From Plastoroseomonas hellenica (GTDB lineage: Bacteria; Pseudomonadota; Alphaproteobacteria; Acetobacterales; Acetobacteraceae), in the NCBI RefSeq assembly GCF_018129085.1, contig NZ_JAAGBB010000029.1, positions 1 to 64,000 on the forward strand: 64,000 bases of DNA, read 5' to 3'. Position 1 is the stretch's first letter; the number at the start of each line of letters is the position of its first letter. Shown here piece after piece: positions 50,484 through 59,514 of the stretch. A program made the translations under genes and the position numbers. The notes below the pieces were generated by a model, which did no database searches, was not told the origin of the DNA, and saw nothing but the letters and a program-made list of their open reading frames with translations.

Positions 50484-51647
50484 ATGTCTCCTGACGCTGA
50501 TGCCGCTGGCATGCATGACGACATTGTCTATCCTTCCTCCATTCCATTCATCATCGTTCATGTCGCATGTGTTGCCGCGGTCTGGTCGGGCGTTACATGG
50601 CAGGCTGTCGCGATCTGCGTCACGCTGTACTGGCTGCGCATGTTCGCGATCGGGGGAGGGTACCACCGCTATTTCTCCCACCGCGCTTACGGGACCAGCA
50701 GGGTCTTTCAGTTCGTCCTGGCCTTCCTGGCCCAGAGCAGCGGGCAAAAGAGCGTTCTCTGGTGGGCCGCCAAGCACCGGCATCACCACCTGCATTCCGA
50801 TACCGCGCAGGACGTGCATTCACCCCGGCACACGGGGTTCCTCTACAGCCATGTGGGCTGGATATTCGCCCGCAAGCATGACCGGGTCGATCTGAGCAAG
50901 GTCGCGGATCTGGCGCGGTACCCGGAGTTGATGTGGCTGCATCGATGGGAGTTGGCGCCGGCCCTGATCCTCGCTGCCGTGTGCGCTCTCATCGGGGGCT
51001 GGTCCGGCCTCGTGGTCGGATTCCTCTGGAGCACGGTGCTCCTGTATCACGCCACCTTCTGCATCAATTCGCTGGCGCATGTGCGCGGCAGCAAGCGGTA
51101 TGTGACCGGCGATGATTCCCGCAACAACTGGTTCCTGGCCCTGATCACCATGGGCGAGGGCTGGCACAACAATCACCACGCCTACCAGGCCAGCGTCCGG
51201 CAGGGCTTCCGGTGGTGGGAAATCGATCCGACCTTCTACATCCTGAAGGCGTTGTCCTGGATCGGCGTGGTGTGGGACCTGAAGACGCCGCCCGAGCAGG
51301 TATTGCGGAACGAGCAGCGGCTGGGCCTGCGCGTCGTCAATCGCGCGGCGGAGGAACTGGCGGCGCAGTTCAATCCGGAGCGCATCGCCGCTACCATCGC
51401 AGCCGCCCTGCACGAATTCGAGCTGTCCACGGTGCGGGAAGCGCTCATCCGTGTGCGGGACAATACGGCGAGCGCGATCGCGGACCTGCATCTGCCGCAA
51501 CTGCCGGGTCGCGAGGCGTTCCTGGCCAAGGCGACGGTCATGTTCACGCGGACCAGGTCATTGGACGACATCGTCGACCGCGCTCACGAACTCCTCCTCA
51601 TCTCGGTCGGCATGCATCTGCCGGCCCCTGCCGAAGGTCGCCCATAG
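50484..51647 (+). CDS. stearoyl-CoA-type (delta-9) fatty-acid desaturase
   Basis: The 387-residue di-iron membrane enzyme has three His boxes: HRYFSHR (61-67), KHRHHHLHSD (97-106) and HNNHHAY. The hydrophobic spans around 20-55 and 150-190 are as in SCD-type acyl-CoA desaturases, which introduce a cis double bond and adjust membrane fluidity. The C-terminal 100 residues are helical and charged. AAGGAC precedes the ATG. It is convergent with a MarR gene, 1 bp apart. Confidence 0.92.
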   Translation: MSPDADAAGMHDDIVYPSSIPFIIVHVACVAAVWSGVTWQAVAICVTLYWLRMFAIGGGYHRYFSHRAYGTSRVFQFVLAFLAQSSGQKSVLWWAAKHRHHHLHSDTAQDVHSPRHTGFLYSHVGWIFARKHDRVDLSKVADLARYPELMWLHRWELAPALILAAVCALIGGWSGLVVGFLWSTVLLYHATFCINSLAHVRGSKRYVTGDDSRNNWFLALITMGEGWHNNHHAYQASVRQGFRWWEIDPTFYILKALSWIGVVWDLKTPPEQVLRNEQRLGLRVVNRAAEELAAQFNPERIAATIAAALHEFELSTVREALIRVRDNTASAIADLHLPQLPGREAFLAKATVMFTRTRSLDDIVDRAHELLLISVGMHLPAPAEGRP

Positions 51648-51648
51648 C

Positions 51649-52113
51649 TCAACCCTCCCGCGCCACCTTCTCCAGCAGGGTGGCCAGCAGCGATGCCTCC
51701 TCGGGCGAAAGGCCCTCGGTGATGCGCCGCTCATGCGCGGCGAGCAGCGCTTCGAGCCGGGCGAGCATCGCCGCGCCGGCCGGGGTGGCGCGCAGTTGCA
51801 GGCTGCGCCGGTCCGCACCGGCCTCGCGGGCCAGGAGCCGCATCTCTTCCAAGCGGTCGAGCAGCGGCGCCGCGCGGGAGCGGCCGTGGCCCATCGCCTC
51901 GGCCAGGCGCGAGGGCGCGATGCCTGGATTCGCTACCACGATGGAAAGCGCGGCCAGCAGCGGGGGCGTGAAACCCTCCGGCGCCAGCGCCGCCTCGAGG
52001 TCCCTGATCATGCGCAGATAAGCGCGCTTCAGGCCGTAGGAGACGGTGGCCGTGAGCGGGCCGAACGCGGTCGGGGCGTCGTAATCGTTCAATTGTTGAA
52101 CATTCTCGTGCAT
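51649..52113 (-). CDS. MarR-family transcriptional regulator
   Basis: The 154-residue protein has a winged helix with VVANPGIAPSRLAEAMGHGRSRAAPLLDRLEEMRLL and DRRSLQLRATPAG (the beta-wing). It is divergent from the FAD monooxygenase gene, 35 bp away, which is a typical regulator and target layout. A candidate operator lies inside its first codons. Confidence 0.88.
   Translation of the reverse strand: MHENVQQLNDYDAPTAFGPLTATVSYGLKRAYLRMIRDLEAALAPEGFTPPLLAALSIVVANPGIAPSRLAEAMGHGRSRAAPLLDRLEEMRLLAREAGADRRSLQLRATPAGAAMLARLEALLAAHERRITEGLSPEEASLLATLLEKVAREG
52087..52101. promoter_or_regulatory. candidate MarR operator
   Basis: GTTCAA-TTG-TTGAAC is a perfect inverted repeat with a 3-bp spacer. 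It lies 47 bp before the monooxygenase ATG and overlaps codons 5-9 of the marR gene. Confidence 0.55.
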
Positions 52114-52148
52114 CCGCCTATCCTTCGTCCCAATCGGAGGAAAGGTCC

Positions 52149-53405
52149 ATGAAGGTCATCATTGCCGGTGGCGGCATCGGCGGCCTCACGCTCGCCCTCG
52201 CGCTGCATGCGGCGGGCATCGGCGTCGAGCTGCATGAGGCGGCACCCGAACCGAGGCCGCTTGGCGTCGGCATCAACCTCCAGCCGCATGCGATGCGCGA
52301 ACTCACCGAGCTCGGCCTCGGCGAGCGCGTGCTCGCAGCCGGCGTGCCGACGCGCGAGCTGCTCTATCTGAACCGCCATGGCGAGGAGATCTGGCGGGAG
52401 GATCGCGGGCTTCATGCCGGCTACCGCTGGCCGCAGGTGAGCATCCATCGCGGCGAGCTGCTGATGCTGCTGCTCGCTGCCGCGCACGAGCGTTTCCCCG
52501 AAGCGATCCACCTCGGCTCGCGCGGCATCGCGGTGGAGAGCGACGGGGCGGGGGCCGCGCTGCTTCTCGCCGGCGGCGGCACGGCGCGGGGTGATGCGGT
52601 GGTGGCGGCGGATGGCATCCACAGCGCCATCCGCGCGCAGTGGTTTCCGGACGAAGGGCCGCCGCGCTGGAACGGCAGCATTCTCTGGCGCGCGACCGCG
52701 GAGCATCCGGGCTTCCTCACCGGCCGCAGCATGTTCCAGGCCGGCACCAACGACGTGAAGTTCGTCTGCTATCCGATCCGCGCGGCGACGACGGACCGGC
52801 CCGCGCTGATCAACTGGATCGCTGAGAAGCGCGTCGACCCCGCGACCCCCTGGGCGCGGGAGGACTGGAACCGGCCCGGGACCATCGAGGATTTCCTGCC
52901 GCTCTTCACGCGCTGGGAATGGCCCTGGCTCTCCGTGCCGGAGCTGATCCGGCGGACCGAGGCAGTCTGGGAATTCCCCATGGTCGATCGCGACCCGCTG
53001 CCGCGCTGGACGCATGGGCGCGCGACGCTGCTGGGCGACGCCGCGCATCCCATGTACCCGATCGGTTCCAACGGCGCCTCGCAGGCCATCATCGATGCCC
53101 GCGTGCTGGCATTCCATCTGGCGACGGCCGGCGAAGTGGCGGCGGGGCTCGCTGGCTATGAGGCGGCGCGGCGGCCGGCGACGGCGGCACTGGTCGAGGC
53201 CAATCGCGGGGCAGGGCCCGACCGGGTGCTGGACATCGCCGAGGCGCGCGCGCCGGAGGGCTTCGGCGCCAGCGGTCGCGAGGCCTTTCTGCCCCGGGCC
53301 GAGCTCGAAGCCATCGCCCAGGCCTACAAGCGCATCGCGGGCTTCGAGCCCGCCGCGCTGAACGCGCGCCCCAGCTATTCGGTGCGGTCGCGCACAGCGG
53401 TCTGA
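52149..53405 (+). CDS. FAD-dependent monooxygenase (aromatic hydroxylase type)
   Basis: The 418-residue protein has an N-terminal FAD motif VIIAGGGIGGLTLALALHAAG, a middle VVAADGIHSAIR (DG motif) and ATLLGDAAHPMYPIGSNGASQAI (GD motif) of group A flavoprotein monooxygenases. It resembles PhzS or salicylate hydroxylase-like enzymes. GGAGGAAAGG lies upstream of the ATG. The MarR gene next to it is its probable repressor. Confidence 0.88.
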   Translation: MKVIIAGGGIGGLTLALALHAAGIGVELHEAAPEPRPLGVGINLQPHAMRELTELGLGERVLAAGVPTRELLYLNRHGEEIWREDRGLHAGYRWPQVSIHRGELLMLLLAAAHERFPEAIHLGSRGIAVESDGAGAALLLAGGGTARGDAVVAADGIHSAIRAQWFPDEGPPRWNGSILWRATAEHPGFLTGRSMFQAGTNDVKFVCYPIRAATTDRPALINWIAEKRVDPATPWAREDWNRPGTIEDFLPLFTRWEWPWLSVPELIRRTEAVWEFPMVDRDPLPRWTHGRATLLGDAAHPMYPIGSNGASQAIIDARVLAFHLATAGEVAAGLAGYEAARRPATAALVEANRGAGPDRVLDIAEARAPEGFGASGREAFLPRAELEAIAQAYKRIAGFEPAALNARPSYSVRSRTAV

Positions 53406-53433
53406 ACGGGCTCGCGCCGGCGCCGCCGCGCAG

Positions 53434-54543
53434 CTACTGCGCCGCGGCGAGGCGCGGGCCGTCCGGCATCAGGTGCTTCACCCGCGGCATCACCTCGCGT
53501 GCGATCAGCTCGAGCGAGTGCCGCCATGCCTCGGGCTTGCCCGCATAGTCGAAGCCGAACACCAGGAGCTGCCCGAAGCCGCCGACATCGGCGTAGATGT
53601 CCTCGATCCTGCGGACGACGGTGTCGGGCGATCCGATGATCCAGTTCCGATGCGCGCAGTACTCCACCGTCACATCGGAATCGGCCACCGCCGGATCGTG
53701 CTTGAGGTAGTCCTTGAAGCCGAAATTGGCGAGCAGGGGCAGGAAGTACTCGCCCATCATCCGGCCCATCATGTCGCCGACCGAGAGGCGCCACGCTTCC
53801 TCGTCAGTGTCGGCGACGAAGATCTCGCGCACCAGGCGCCAGTCCGCCCGTCGCGGCGTCCGGCCCGATTTGCGCGCGCCTTCCTCGACGCTCTCCCAAT
53901 GGCTCGCGACATAGGCGGGGTTGAGGTTCAGGCTCATCGGCAGGAAGCCCCGCTCTCCCGCGAGCTTCAGCGTGTCCGACCGCTTCGACAGCCCGGCGAT
54001 GCCGATCGGCGGGTGCGGCGCCTGCAGGGGCCTGATATGCGGCTTGAGGAAGCCGAACATCGTCTCGGGCCTGTCGACCTGCCAGTATTTGCCTCCGTAG
54101 TGGAAAGGCGCCTCGCTGCTCCAGAGCTTCAGGATGATGTCGAGCGCCTCGCGCGTCATGTCGCGGTTGGCGCCACTCATCCCATCCACGTTGAACATCG
54201 CCCAGTCGCTCGGCAGACCCGAAGCGGCGATGCCGAAATTGAGCCTTCCCTCGGACAGGTGGTCGAGCATCGCCACGCGGTTCGCGAGCTCCGCCGGGTG
54301 GTGGTAGGGCAGCAGGAAGCCGCCAGGGCCGATGCGGATGCGGCTGGTCTGCAGGAGCGCCTGGGCGATCAGCAGATCCGGGGCGGGATGAGGCTCCCAC
54401 GGCGCGGTGTGGTGTTCGCCGACCCAGATCTCCGAGAAGCCGAGCTCGTCGAGCCAGCGGAAGGTCTGGAGATCCCAGTCGTGCCCGGCCTTCAACCCGC
54501 GCTCCGGCGGGTGGGACGGCATGGTGAAATAGCCGAACTCCAT
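53434..54543 (-). CDS. LLM-class flavin-dependent oxidoreductase (luciferase-like)
   Basis: The 369-residue protein has WVGEHHTAPWEPHPAPDLLIAQALLQTSRIRIGPGGFLLPYHHP and GIAASGLPSDWAMFN, typical of bacterial luciferase-like monooxygenases. FMNH2-dependent enzymes of this class oxidise aldehydes, alkanesulfonates or other small substrates. ATG 54543 has GGAGGA 8 bp upstream; a longer frame to 54684 is rejected. Confidence 0.87.
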   Translation of the reverse strand: MEFGYFTMPSHPPERGLKAGHDWDLQTFRWLDELGFSEIWVGEHHTAPWEPHPAPDLLIAQALLQTSRIRIGPGGFLLPYHHPAELANRVAMLDHLSEGRLNFGIAASGLPSDWAMFNVDGMSGANRDMTREALDIILKLWSSEAPFHYGGKYWQVDRPETMFGFLKPHIRPLQAPHPPIGIAGLSKRSDTLKLAGERGFLPMSLNLNPAYVASHWESVEEGARKSGRTPRRADWRLVREIFVADTDEEAWRLSVGDMMGRMMGEYFLPLLANFGFKDYLKHDPAVADSDVTVEYCAHRNWIIGSPDTVVRRIEDIYADVGGFGQLLVFGFDYAGKPEAWRHSLELIAREVMPRVKHLMPDGPRLAAAQ

Positions 54544-54690
54544 CTCGCGTTCCTCCATCTCCGGTGTTGCCCCGGATCGCCGAAGGGAACGCCTCCCGCT
54601 GCGCGGGTGCAACCGGAAAGCGAGGGATCGCTCAGGCTTGAGTGGCTTCGGTACCCGTGCTGTGCCGCCGCAAAAGAACAGCACCAGCCA

Positions 54691-56754
54691 TTACCGCCAC
54701 ATCCCCCGCATCTGCGCCGCGACGTCGACGCGCATTCCGCTGCGCAGCCCCGCGGCTGCCGCGGCTGCCGCTGCTCCGGGCCAACTGACGAACTCGAAGT
54801 GGTCCAGAATCTCGCGCGGGATGAATCGCGTCCGCGACGCGTAGACGTGCCGGTCGCCCTGGGCGCGCTGCGAATGCGTGAAGAACCGCTGCGGCAGGAC
54901 GAGGTGCAGGCTGTCCTTGGCCCGTGTCATCGCGACGTAGAGCAGGCGCCGCTCCTCCTCGATGTCGGCTTCGCAGCCGGTGCCGAGATCTGATGGCATG
55001 CAGCCATCCACGGCGTTCAGCAGGTAGACCGAACGCCATTCCTGGCCCTTGGCGGAGTGGATGGTCGACAGGATCAGGTAGTCCTCGTCGAGGTGGGGAA
55101 CGCCCGATTGGTCGCTGGTGGCATCGGGCGGGTCCAGGGTGAGCTCGGTCAGGAAGCGCTCGCGGGAGGGATACCCCGCGGCAATCTGCTCGAGCTGGAG
55201 AAGATCGGCAAGGCGCGTCGGCGCGTCCTCGTGCACGCGCTCGAGAATCGGCTCGTACCAGCGCCGCGCGAGGTCGATCTCGGCCGGCCATCCCGCCTTG
55301 CCGCCGTGCAGCTCGGTCATGACCTCGACCAGGCGCCGCCATTCCTCGCCCAGCCGCGGCGGCACCGGCATGTTGGCGAGCGCATGGATCGGGCGCGGCT
55401 GATCGGCCATGCCGTCCAGCACGCGACGAGCCGTCGAGGGACCGGCACCCGGGACCAGCAGCATGACGCGGAACCCGGCGACGACATCCCTGGGGTTCTG
55501 GGCGAAGCGCAGCAGCGCCAGCAGGTCCTTGACATGGGCGCTGTCCAGGAACTTCAGGCCGCCGAACTTCACGAAGGGGATGCGGCGGCGGGTCAGCTCG
55601 ACCTCCAGCATCGCGCTATGGCTCGCGGTCCGGAACAGCACGGCCTGCTGCTTCAGCGTCGCTCCCATCTCCCGGTTCTCGAGCACCCGGGTTGCGACGA
55701 AGCGCGCCTGCTCCATCTCGTCGCGCACGGTCACCAGCTCCGGCCGCTGCGCCGATTGGCGGTCGGTCCAGAGGGTCTTCGTGAACCGCTCCTTCGCCAG
55801 GCCGATGACGGCGTTCGCCGCCTCCAGGAGGGGCTGCGTCGAGCGGTAGTTGCGGTCGAGCGTGACGACGTCGGCAGGCGGATCGAAAGCCGCGGGAAAG
55901 TCGAGGATGTTCCGCACCGTCGCAGCCCGGAAGGCGTAGATCGACTGCGCATCGTCGCCGACCACCGTGAGGCCGCGGCCGGAAGGCTTCATGGTCAGCA
56001 GGATGGTCGCCTGCAGCCGGTTCGTGTCCTGGTACTCGTCGACCAGCACGTGGTCGAAGCGGCTGCCGACATGCTCGGCGATGCCGGGATCGGCCTGCAT
56101 CTGCGCCCAGTAGAGCAGCAGGTCGTCGTAATCGAGCACGCTCTGCGCCTGCTTCGCCTCGACATAGGCGGCGAAAAGCGCCCGCAGCTCCGTCTCCCAG
56201 CGGGTGCACCAGGGGAAGACGTCGCGCAGCACGTCGGCCAGCGCTTCGCCGCTGTTCACCGCGCGCGAATAGATCTCGAGGCATGTGGCCTTGGTCGGGA
56301 AGCGGCTCTCCGTCTTCGAGAACCCGAGTTCGTGGCGAACCAGGTTCATCAGGTCGGCGGCATCCTCGCGGTCGTGGATGGAGAAGTCCGGCTGGATCCC
56401 GATCTGCCCGGCATACTCGCGCAGCAGCCGGGCCCCGATGCTGTGGAAGGTCCCGGCCCATGGCAGCCCGGCCGCCATGATCCCGGCGTGCTCGCCAAGG
56501 ACCTGCGCGCAAATCCGCTCCGCGCGGCGGCCGAGATCGGCGGCCGCCCGGCGGGAGAAGGTCATCAGGAGAATGCGGTGCGGGTCGGCGCCGTGGACAA
56601 GGAGATGGGCGACCCGGTGCGCCAGGGTGTTCGTCTTGCCCGAACCGGCACCTGCGATGACCAGCAGCGGCCCGGAGGGGTGCGCGCCGGTGATGCCGTG
56701 CTCGACCGCGCGCCGCTGCTCCGGGTTGAGCTTTTCGAGGTAAGGAACGGCCAT
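54691..56754 (-). CDS. UvrD/Rep-family ATP-dependent DNA helicase
   Basis: The 687-residue superfamily 1A helicase has Walker A AGAGSGKT (34-41), motif II VDEYQDTN, motif III GDDAQSIYAFR, NYRS and motif VI LLYVAMTRAKD. A C-terminal Ala run (PGAAAAAAAAG) and a short tail follow. The protein resembles UvrD/PcrA but is a stand-alone copy that may act in repair or replication restart. It is on the minus strand, convergent with nothing nearby. Confidence 0.92.
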   Translation of the reverse strand: MAVPYLEKLNPEQRRAVEHGITGAHPSGPLLVIAGAGSGKTNTLAHRVAHLLVHGADPHRILLMTFSRRAAADLGRRAERICAQVLGEHAGIMAAGLPWAGTFHSIGARLLREYAGQIGIQPDFSIHDREDAADLMNLVRHELGFSKTESRFPTKATCLEIYSRAVNSGEALADVLRDVFPWCTRWETELRALFAAYVEAKQAQSVLDYDDLLLYWAQMQADPGIAEHVGSRFDHVLVDEYQDTNRLQATILLTMKPSGRGLTVVGDDAQSIYAFRAATVRNILDFPAAFDPPADVVTLDRNYRSTQPLLEAANAVIGLAKERFTKTLWTDRQSAQRPELVTVRDEMEQARFVATRVLENREMGATLKQQAVLFRTASHSAMLEVELTRRRIPFVKFGGLKFLDSAHVKDLLALLRFAQNPRDVVAGFRVMLLVPGAGPSTARRVLDGMADQPRPIHALANMPVPPRLGEEWRRLVEVMTELHGGKAGWPAEIDLARRWYEPILERVHEDAPTRLADLLQLEQIAAGYPSRERFLTELTLDPPDATSDQSGVPHLDEDYLILSTIHSAKGQEWRSVYLLNAVDGCMPSDLGTGCEADIEEERRLLYVAMTRAKDSLHLVLPQRFFTHSQRAQGDRHVYASRTRFIPREILDHFEFVSWPGAAAAAAAAGLRSGMRVDVAAQMRGMWR

Positions 56755-56936
56755 CGCGCGATTCGGGTCTGGAAGGCGGCGACCTTCTCAGTTTCCCGTT
56801 TTGTTCGCAATGGCCTCGGCTTCCGGCGACGCTCGTGGGCGACAGCTCCGCCCCCCGGGCGGTCGAAGCAGGCTCCGCTGTCGGATCGGCCTCTCCTTGA
56901 TCGTCCTTAGGACATCCGTAGTCGAAGGAGGTGACT

Positions 56937-57161
56937 GTGACGCCGCGGCTTGCCGATCAGACCAATGTCGCGATCTTGCCCAGTGATGGAGCCGGACAGG
57001 CGCCGACGCCTCCCGCCGAAGCAGGCACTCGGCCGCATACTGGGGCTGCACGGGACGACTGGTCCGCTGCGCCATCGCTTTGGGAAATTCGGCGGAGGTG
57101 GATCGGGCACCACCACAGCACTCGGCCCCATGCGCGCCTGGATATGGCGCCTGGGAGCTGA
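56937..57161 (+). CDS. possible small gene with an ideal ribosome binding site
   Basis: AAGGAGGTGA at 56925-56934, a full match to the anti-Shine-Dalgarno sequence, precedes GTG at 56937. The frame gives 74 residues, VTPRLADQTNVAILPSDGAG then RDDWSAAPSLWEIRRRWIGHH. No family is recognised and composition is unremarkable. It may be a real small gene or the remnant of a lost one. Confidence 0.3.
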   Translation: MTPRLADQTNVAILPSDGAGQAPTPPAEAGTRPHTGAARDDWSAAPSLWEIRRRWIGHHHSTRPHARLDMAPGS

Positions 57162-57219
57162 GAGGGAAACCTGCCAGTTACTTACCCGGCGGCCTCCAGG
57201 ATCCGCTACCGATATTGAC

Positions 57220-57249
57220 TTGCACTTCGAATCTCCAGATGCGTATACA
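57220..57249 (+). promoter_or_regulatory. candidate sigma-70 promoter of the mucR gene
   Basis: TTGCAC (57220-57225) and TATACA (57244-57249) are separated by 18 bp, 27 bp before the mucR ATG. The surrounding sequence is AT-richer than the window average. Confidence 0.45.
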
Positions 57250-57276
57250 ATTATTGAAGCAAAGAACGGATCGCAA

Positions 57277-57723
57277 ATGCCTGACAACGACGCCAGCGGG
57301 AATATTTTGAGTCTCACGGCGGAAATCGTCGCCGCCCATGTCTCGCACAATGTCGTGCCGCTTTCTGATCTGCCCGGTCTGATCCAGGACGTCTACCGGA
57401 CCCTGTCGCGCATCGAGACCCCGCCGGCGCCAGTCGTCGAGAGGCCGCAGCCAGCGGTCCCGATCAAGAAGTCGATCACGCCCGAGTATCTGATCTGCCT
57501 CGAGGATGGGAAGAAGCTGAAGATGCTGAAGCGGCATCTGAAGACCGCCTTCAACCTGACGCCGGAGCAGTACCGGGAGCGCTGGGGCCTTACGGCCGAC
57601 TACCCGATGGTCGCACCGAACTATGCCGCGCATCGCTCCGCGCTGGCCAAGAAGATCGGCCTCGGCACCAAGCCGCGTGCCCGGCCCACGCGCGGCCGCA
57701 GGGCGGGCGGCAAGGCGGCCTAA
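57277..57723 (+). CDS. MucR/Ros-family transcriptional regulator
   Basis: The 148-residue protein has TAEIVAAHVSHNVVPLSDLPGLIQDVY at the N terminus and the zinc-finger-like region YLICLEDGKKLKMLKRHLKTAFNLTPEQYRERWGL (71-105). The first Cys74 and His87 are present, the second Cys position is Asp77, and the last His position is Phe92 (after Ala91), so zinc coordination is incomplete. Some Mesorhizobium Ros homologues fold without zinc, and this may do so too. A Lys/Arg-rich C-tail follows. A 257-residue reading from 56950 is rejected. Confidence 0.88.
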   Translation: MPDNDASGNILSLTAEIVAAHVSHNVVPLSDLPGLIQDVYRTLSRIETPPAPVVERPQPAVPIKKSITPEYLICLEDGKKLKMLKRHLKTAFNLTPEQYRERWGLTADYPMVAPNYAAHRSALAKKIGLGTKPRARPTRGRRAGGKAA

Positions 57724-58030
57724 GCTTTCTCGAGAGCGAGGTGCGGCTGAGCCCTGGGACCGCGGCTCGGGAGACCGGTCGGCGTATTCCTAAGCGGAGC
57801 GGGAGGGCTCTGAGCTATCGCGGGCGATATGAGCCCCGATCGCTCACCTGCTGTCCGACGACAGCGGCTGCATCGACGCGCAGAGGATCGAGATCACCCG
57901 CGCCTGCGCCCGCGAGACCACCGGCGCCGGGTCGCGGCGGCGGGGGATGACGGGCTTTCTCGTCGGGTGATCGATCAGCGCCGCAAGCAATCCGCCCGGT
58001 GAGCAGCCGCCGCGCATCCTGATGGGCTGC
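57724..58030. other. 307-bp gap with no supported gene
   Basis: No coding region is supported between mucR and the lipoprotein gene. Short reading frames here are low-complexity. No hairpin terminator with a T tract was seen. Confidence 0.4.
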
Positions 58031-58399
58031 CTAGCGATAGACGAAGCCTGTTCCGACACATTGGTAGGCGTAGGAGTAGCCGGGCACGCATTGGAGATCG
58101 ACGACGCCATCGAGCCCGGCCCTTGCTGCTTCCCGGCGAATCGCCTGAAAGAGATCCTCGTTGCTCTGATAATCGCTCCGGCCTGCATTGAGTTGAGAGA
58201 CACGGATGAAGTCGCGAGCAGGCGCGTTCCCGCGAAAGATCATTTGGATCTCGCTCGGAGGAGCGGAGCTGCGCGGGTAGTTCATTGTGGACGTGAAGGT
58301 CGCATGCGCGGTGAACAGGGAGCACGCGGGGAGTGCTGTCCCGAGGCAAATCGCGGCGATCCGCGCCGCCGCGCTCGGCACCCACTTCATTGGCAGCAT
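58031..58399 (-). CDS. hypothetical lipoprotein
   Basis: The 122-residue protein starts MLPMKWVPSAAARIAAICLG and has lipobox ALPAC. The mature part has FTSTMNYPRSSAPPSEIQMIF, then EDLFQAIRREAARAGLDGVVDLQC and YAYQCVGTGFVYR, with two Cys likely in a disulphide. The form (a repeated EDLxxAIRxxA helix before LDGVV) is like small envelope lipoproteins of the RcsF/DUF4156 fold, but assignment is uncertain. GGAG lies 8 bp upstream of the ATG. Confidence 0.65.
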   Translation of the reverse strand: MLPMKWVPSAAARIAAICLGTALPACSLFTAHATFTSTMNYPRSSAPPSEIQMIFRGNAPARDFIRVSQLNAGRSDYQSNEDLFQAIRREAARAGLDGVVDLQCVPGYSYAYQCVGTGFVYR

Positions 58400-58611
58400 C
58401 GGCGGTCTCCTTCAACCGGCGGGTCATAAGCGCGCAGCTCCTGCTCGGCCTCATCCGATCGGAGGAGGCCCGGGACGAAAAATGCGTGCGCGGACGACTG
58501 CACGTTGGAAGCATGTGAGCGGCTCGAACCTGGGCATAACTCCAGCGCGCCATGCCGTTTCGAACTCGATCACAAGTCGTTTACCATACAGATCGAAAGC
58601 TCACCCCTGCA

Positions 58612-58639
58612 GGTCTATCCTCCGATCAGAGGATAGACC
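58612..58639. promoter_or_regulatory. perfect 11-bp hairpin before the LysE-type gene
   Basis: GGTCTATCCTC (58612-58622) and GAGGATAGACC (58629-58639) form a perfect 11-bp stem with a 6-nt loop. It ends 51 bp before the lysE-like GTG and is not followed by a T tract, so an operator or leader structure is more likely than a terminator. Confidence 0.5.
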
Positions 58640-58690
58640 CCGAGCCTGCCCCTCGGCTGACTGCGACGCCGTCTCGGATGGGGGTCGCGT

Positions 58691-59341
58691 GTGGCTACAT
58701 CGTCGCTCGTCGCATTGCTCAGCGGGTTGATACCCGCCTACGCCCTTGTCCTTTCGTCGCCCGGTCCAAACCTCCTGCTGATCATCCGCGCGAGCCTTTC
58801 CGGGTCACCGGGAGCCACCGTCGCCGCAGCGAGCGGGATCGGCATCGGCGCCGGTGTTGCAGCATCATGCGCCGTTCTCGCCGCCAGCCTGGTGAGCCTC
58901 CAGGGCGCGGTCCTGGATTGGGCGGAAGCCGCCGGTCGCGTGGTGTTCGCGCTGCTGCTGATCCGGTCCGGCTGGCGGACCTTGCGCCGCGTCGGGAGCG
59001 TTGCGGATGCGACCTCCGCGTCGCCCGAGATCCGCCACGCGGCTCAGTTCAGGCTCGGGGCCGTGGCCGCGATGAGCAACCCGCTTACGGTTCCATTCTT
59101 CGCGGCGTTCTTCCTGGCACACCGCGAGACGCGAGAGCTGCCGGTCGCAATCGCGGCATGCAGTCTTGTCGCCCTAATGGCCACCGGCTGGTTTATCGCG
59201 GTGGGCATGCTCCTGGTCCGGTCGGGGTGGCGCATGCGAATGAGCAGCAATGCGCGATGGCCAGAGGCGGCCATCGGGTGCGCCTTCTTTTTGTGCGCGG
59301 GCGCGGCGATCTGGCCGCTTTGCGCCAGCGGGCCCGGGTAG
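58691..59341 (+). CDS. LysE/RhtB-family amino-acid exporter
   Basis: The 216-residue membrane protein has about six spans and the LysE signatures SSPGPNLLLIIRASLSGSPGA and AMSNPLTVPFFAAFF. It exports amino acids or analogues. The start is a GTG. The perfect hairpin 51 bp upstream may control it. No LysG-type regulator is adjacent. Confidence 0.85.
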   Translation: MATSSLVALLSGLIPAYALVLSSPGPNLLLIIRASLSGSPGATVAAASGIGIGAGVAASCAVLAASLVSLQGAVLDWAEAAGRVVFALLLIRSGWRTLRRVGSVADATSASPEIRHAAQFRLGAVAAMSNPLTVPFFAAFFLAHRETRELPVAIAACSLVALMATGWFIAVGMLLVRSGWRMRMSSNARWPEAAIGCAFFLCAGAAIWPLCASGPG

Positions 59342-59514
59342 TCGTACTGCCGGTCAAGGTCGGATCCCCTCACGAATGAGGGCTGGGGCGTCGGTATGGC
59401 ATGAGGTCGCCGGCCTGCCCGGACGAAAGTCACTGCGCTCCAAGGGAACGACGCGGCATGCTGCGTGCATCCGATGAACGCATTCCGTGCCGATGCGCGC
59501 AGGAGGGTGACGCG

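Noticed and set aside
56950-57276. N-terminal extension of MucR to 257 residues
   Set aside because: The extension has no similarity to MucR and a promoter-like sequence lies inside it.
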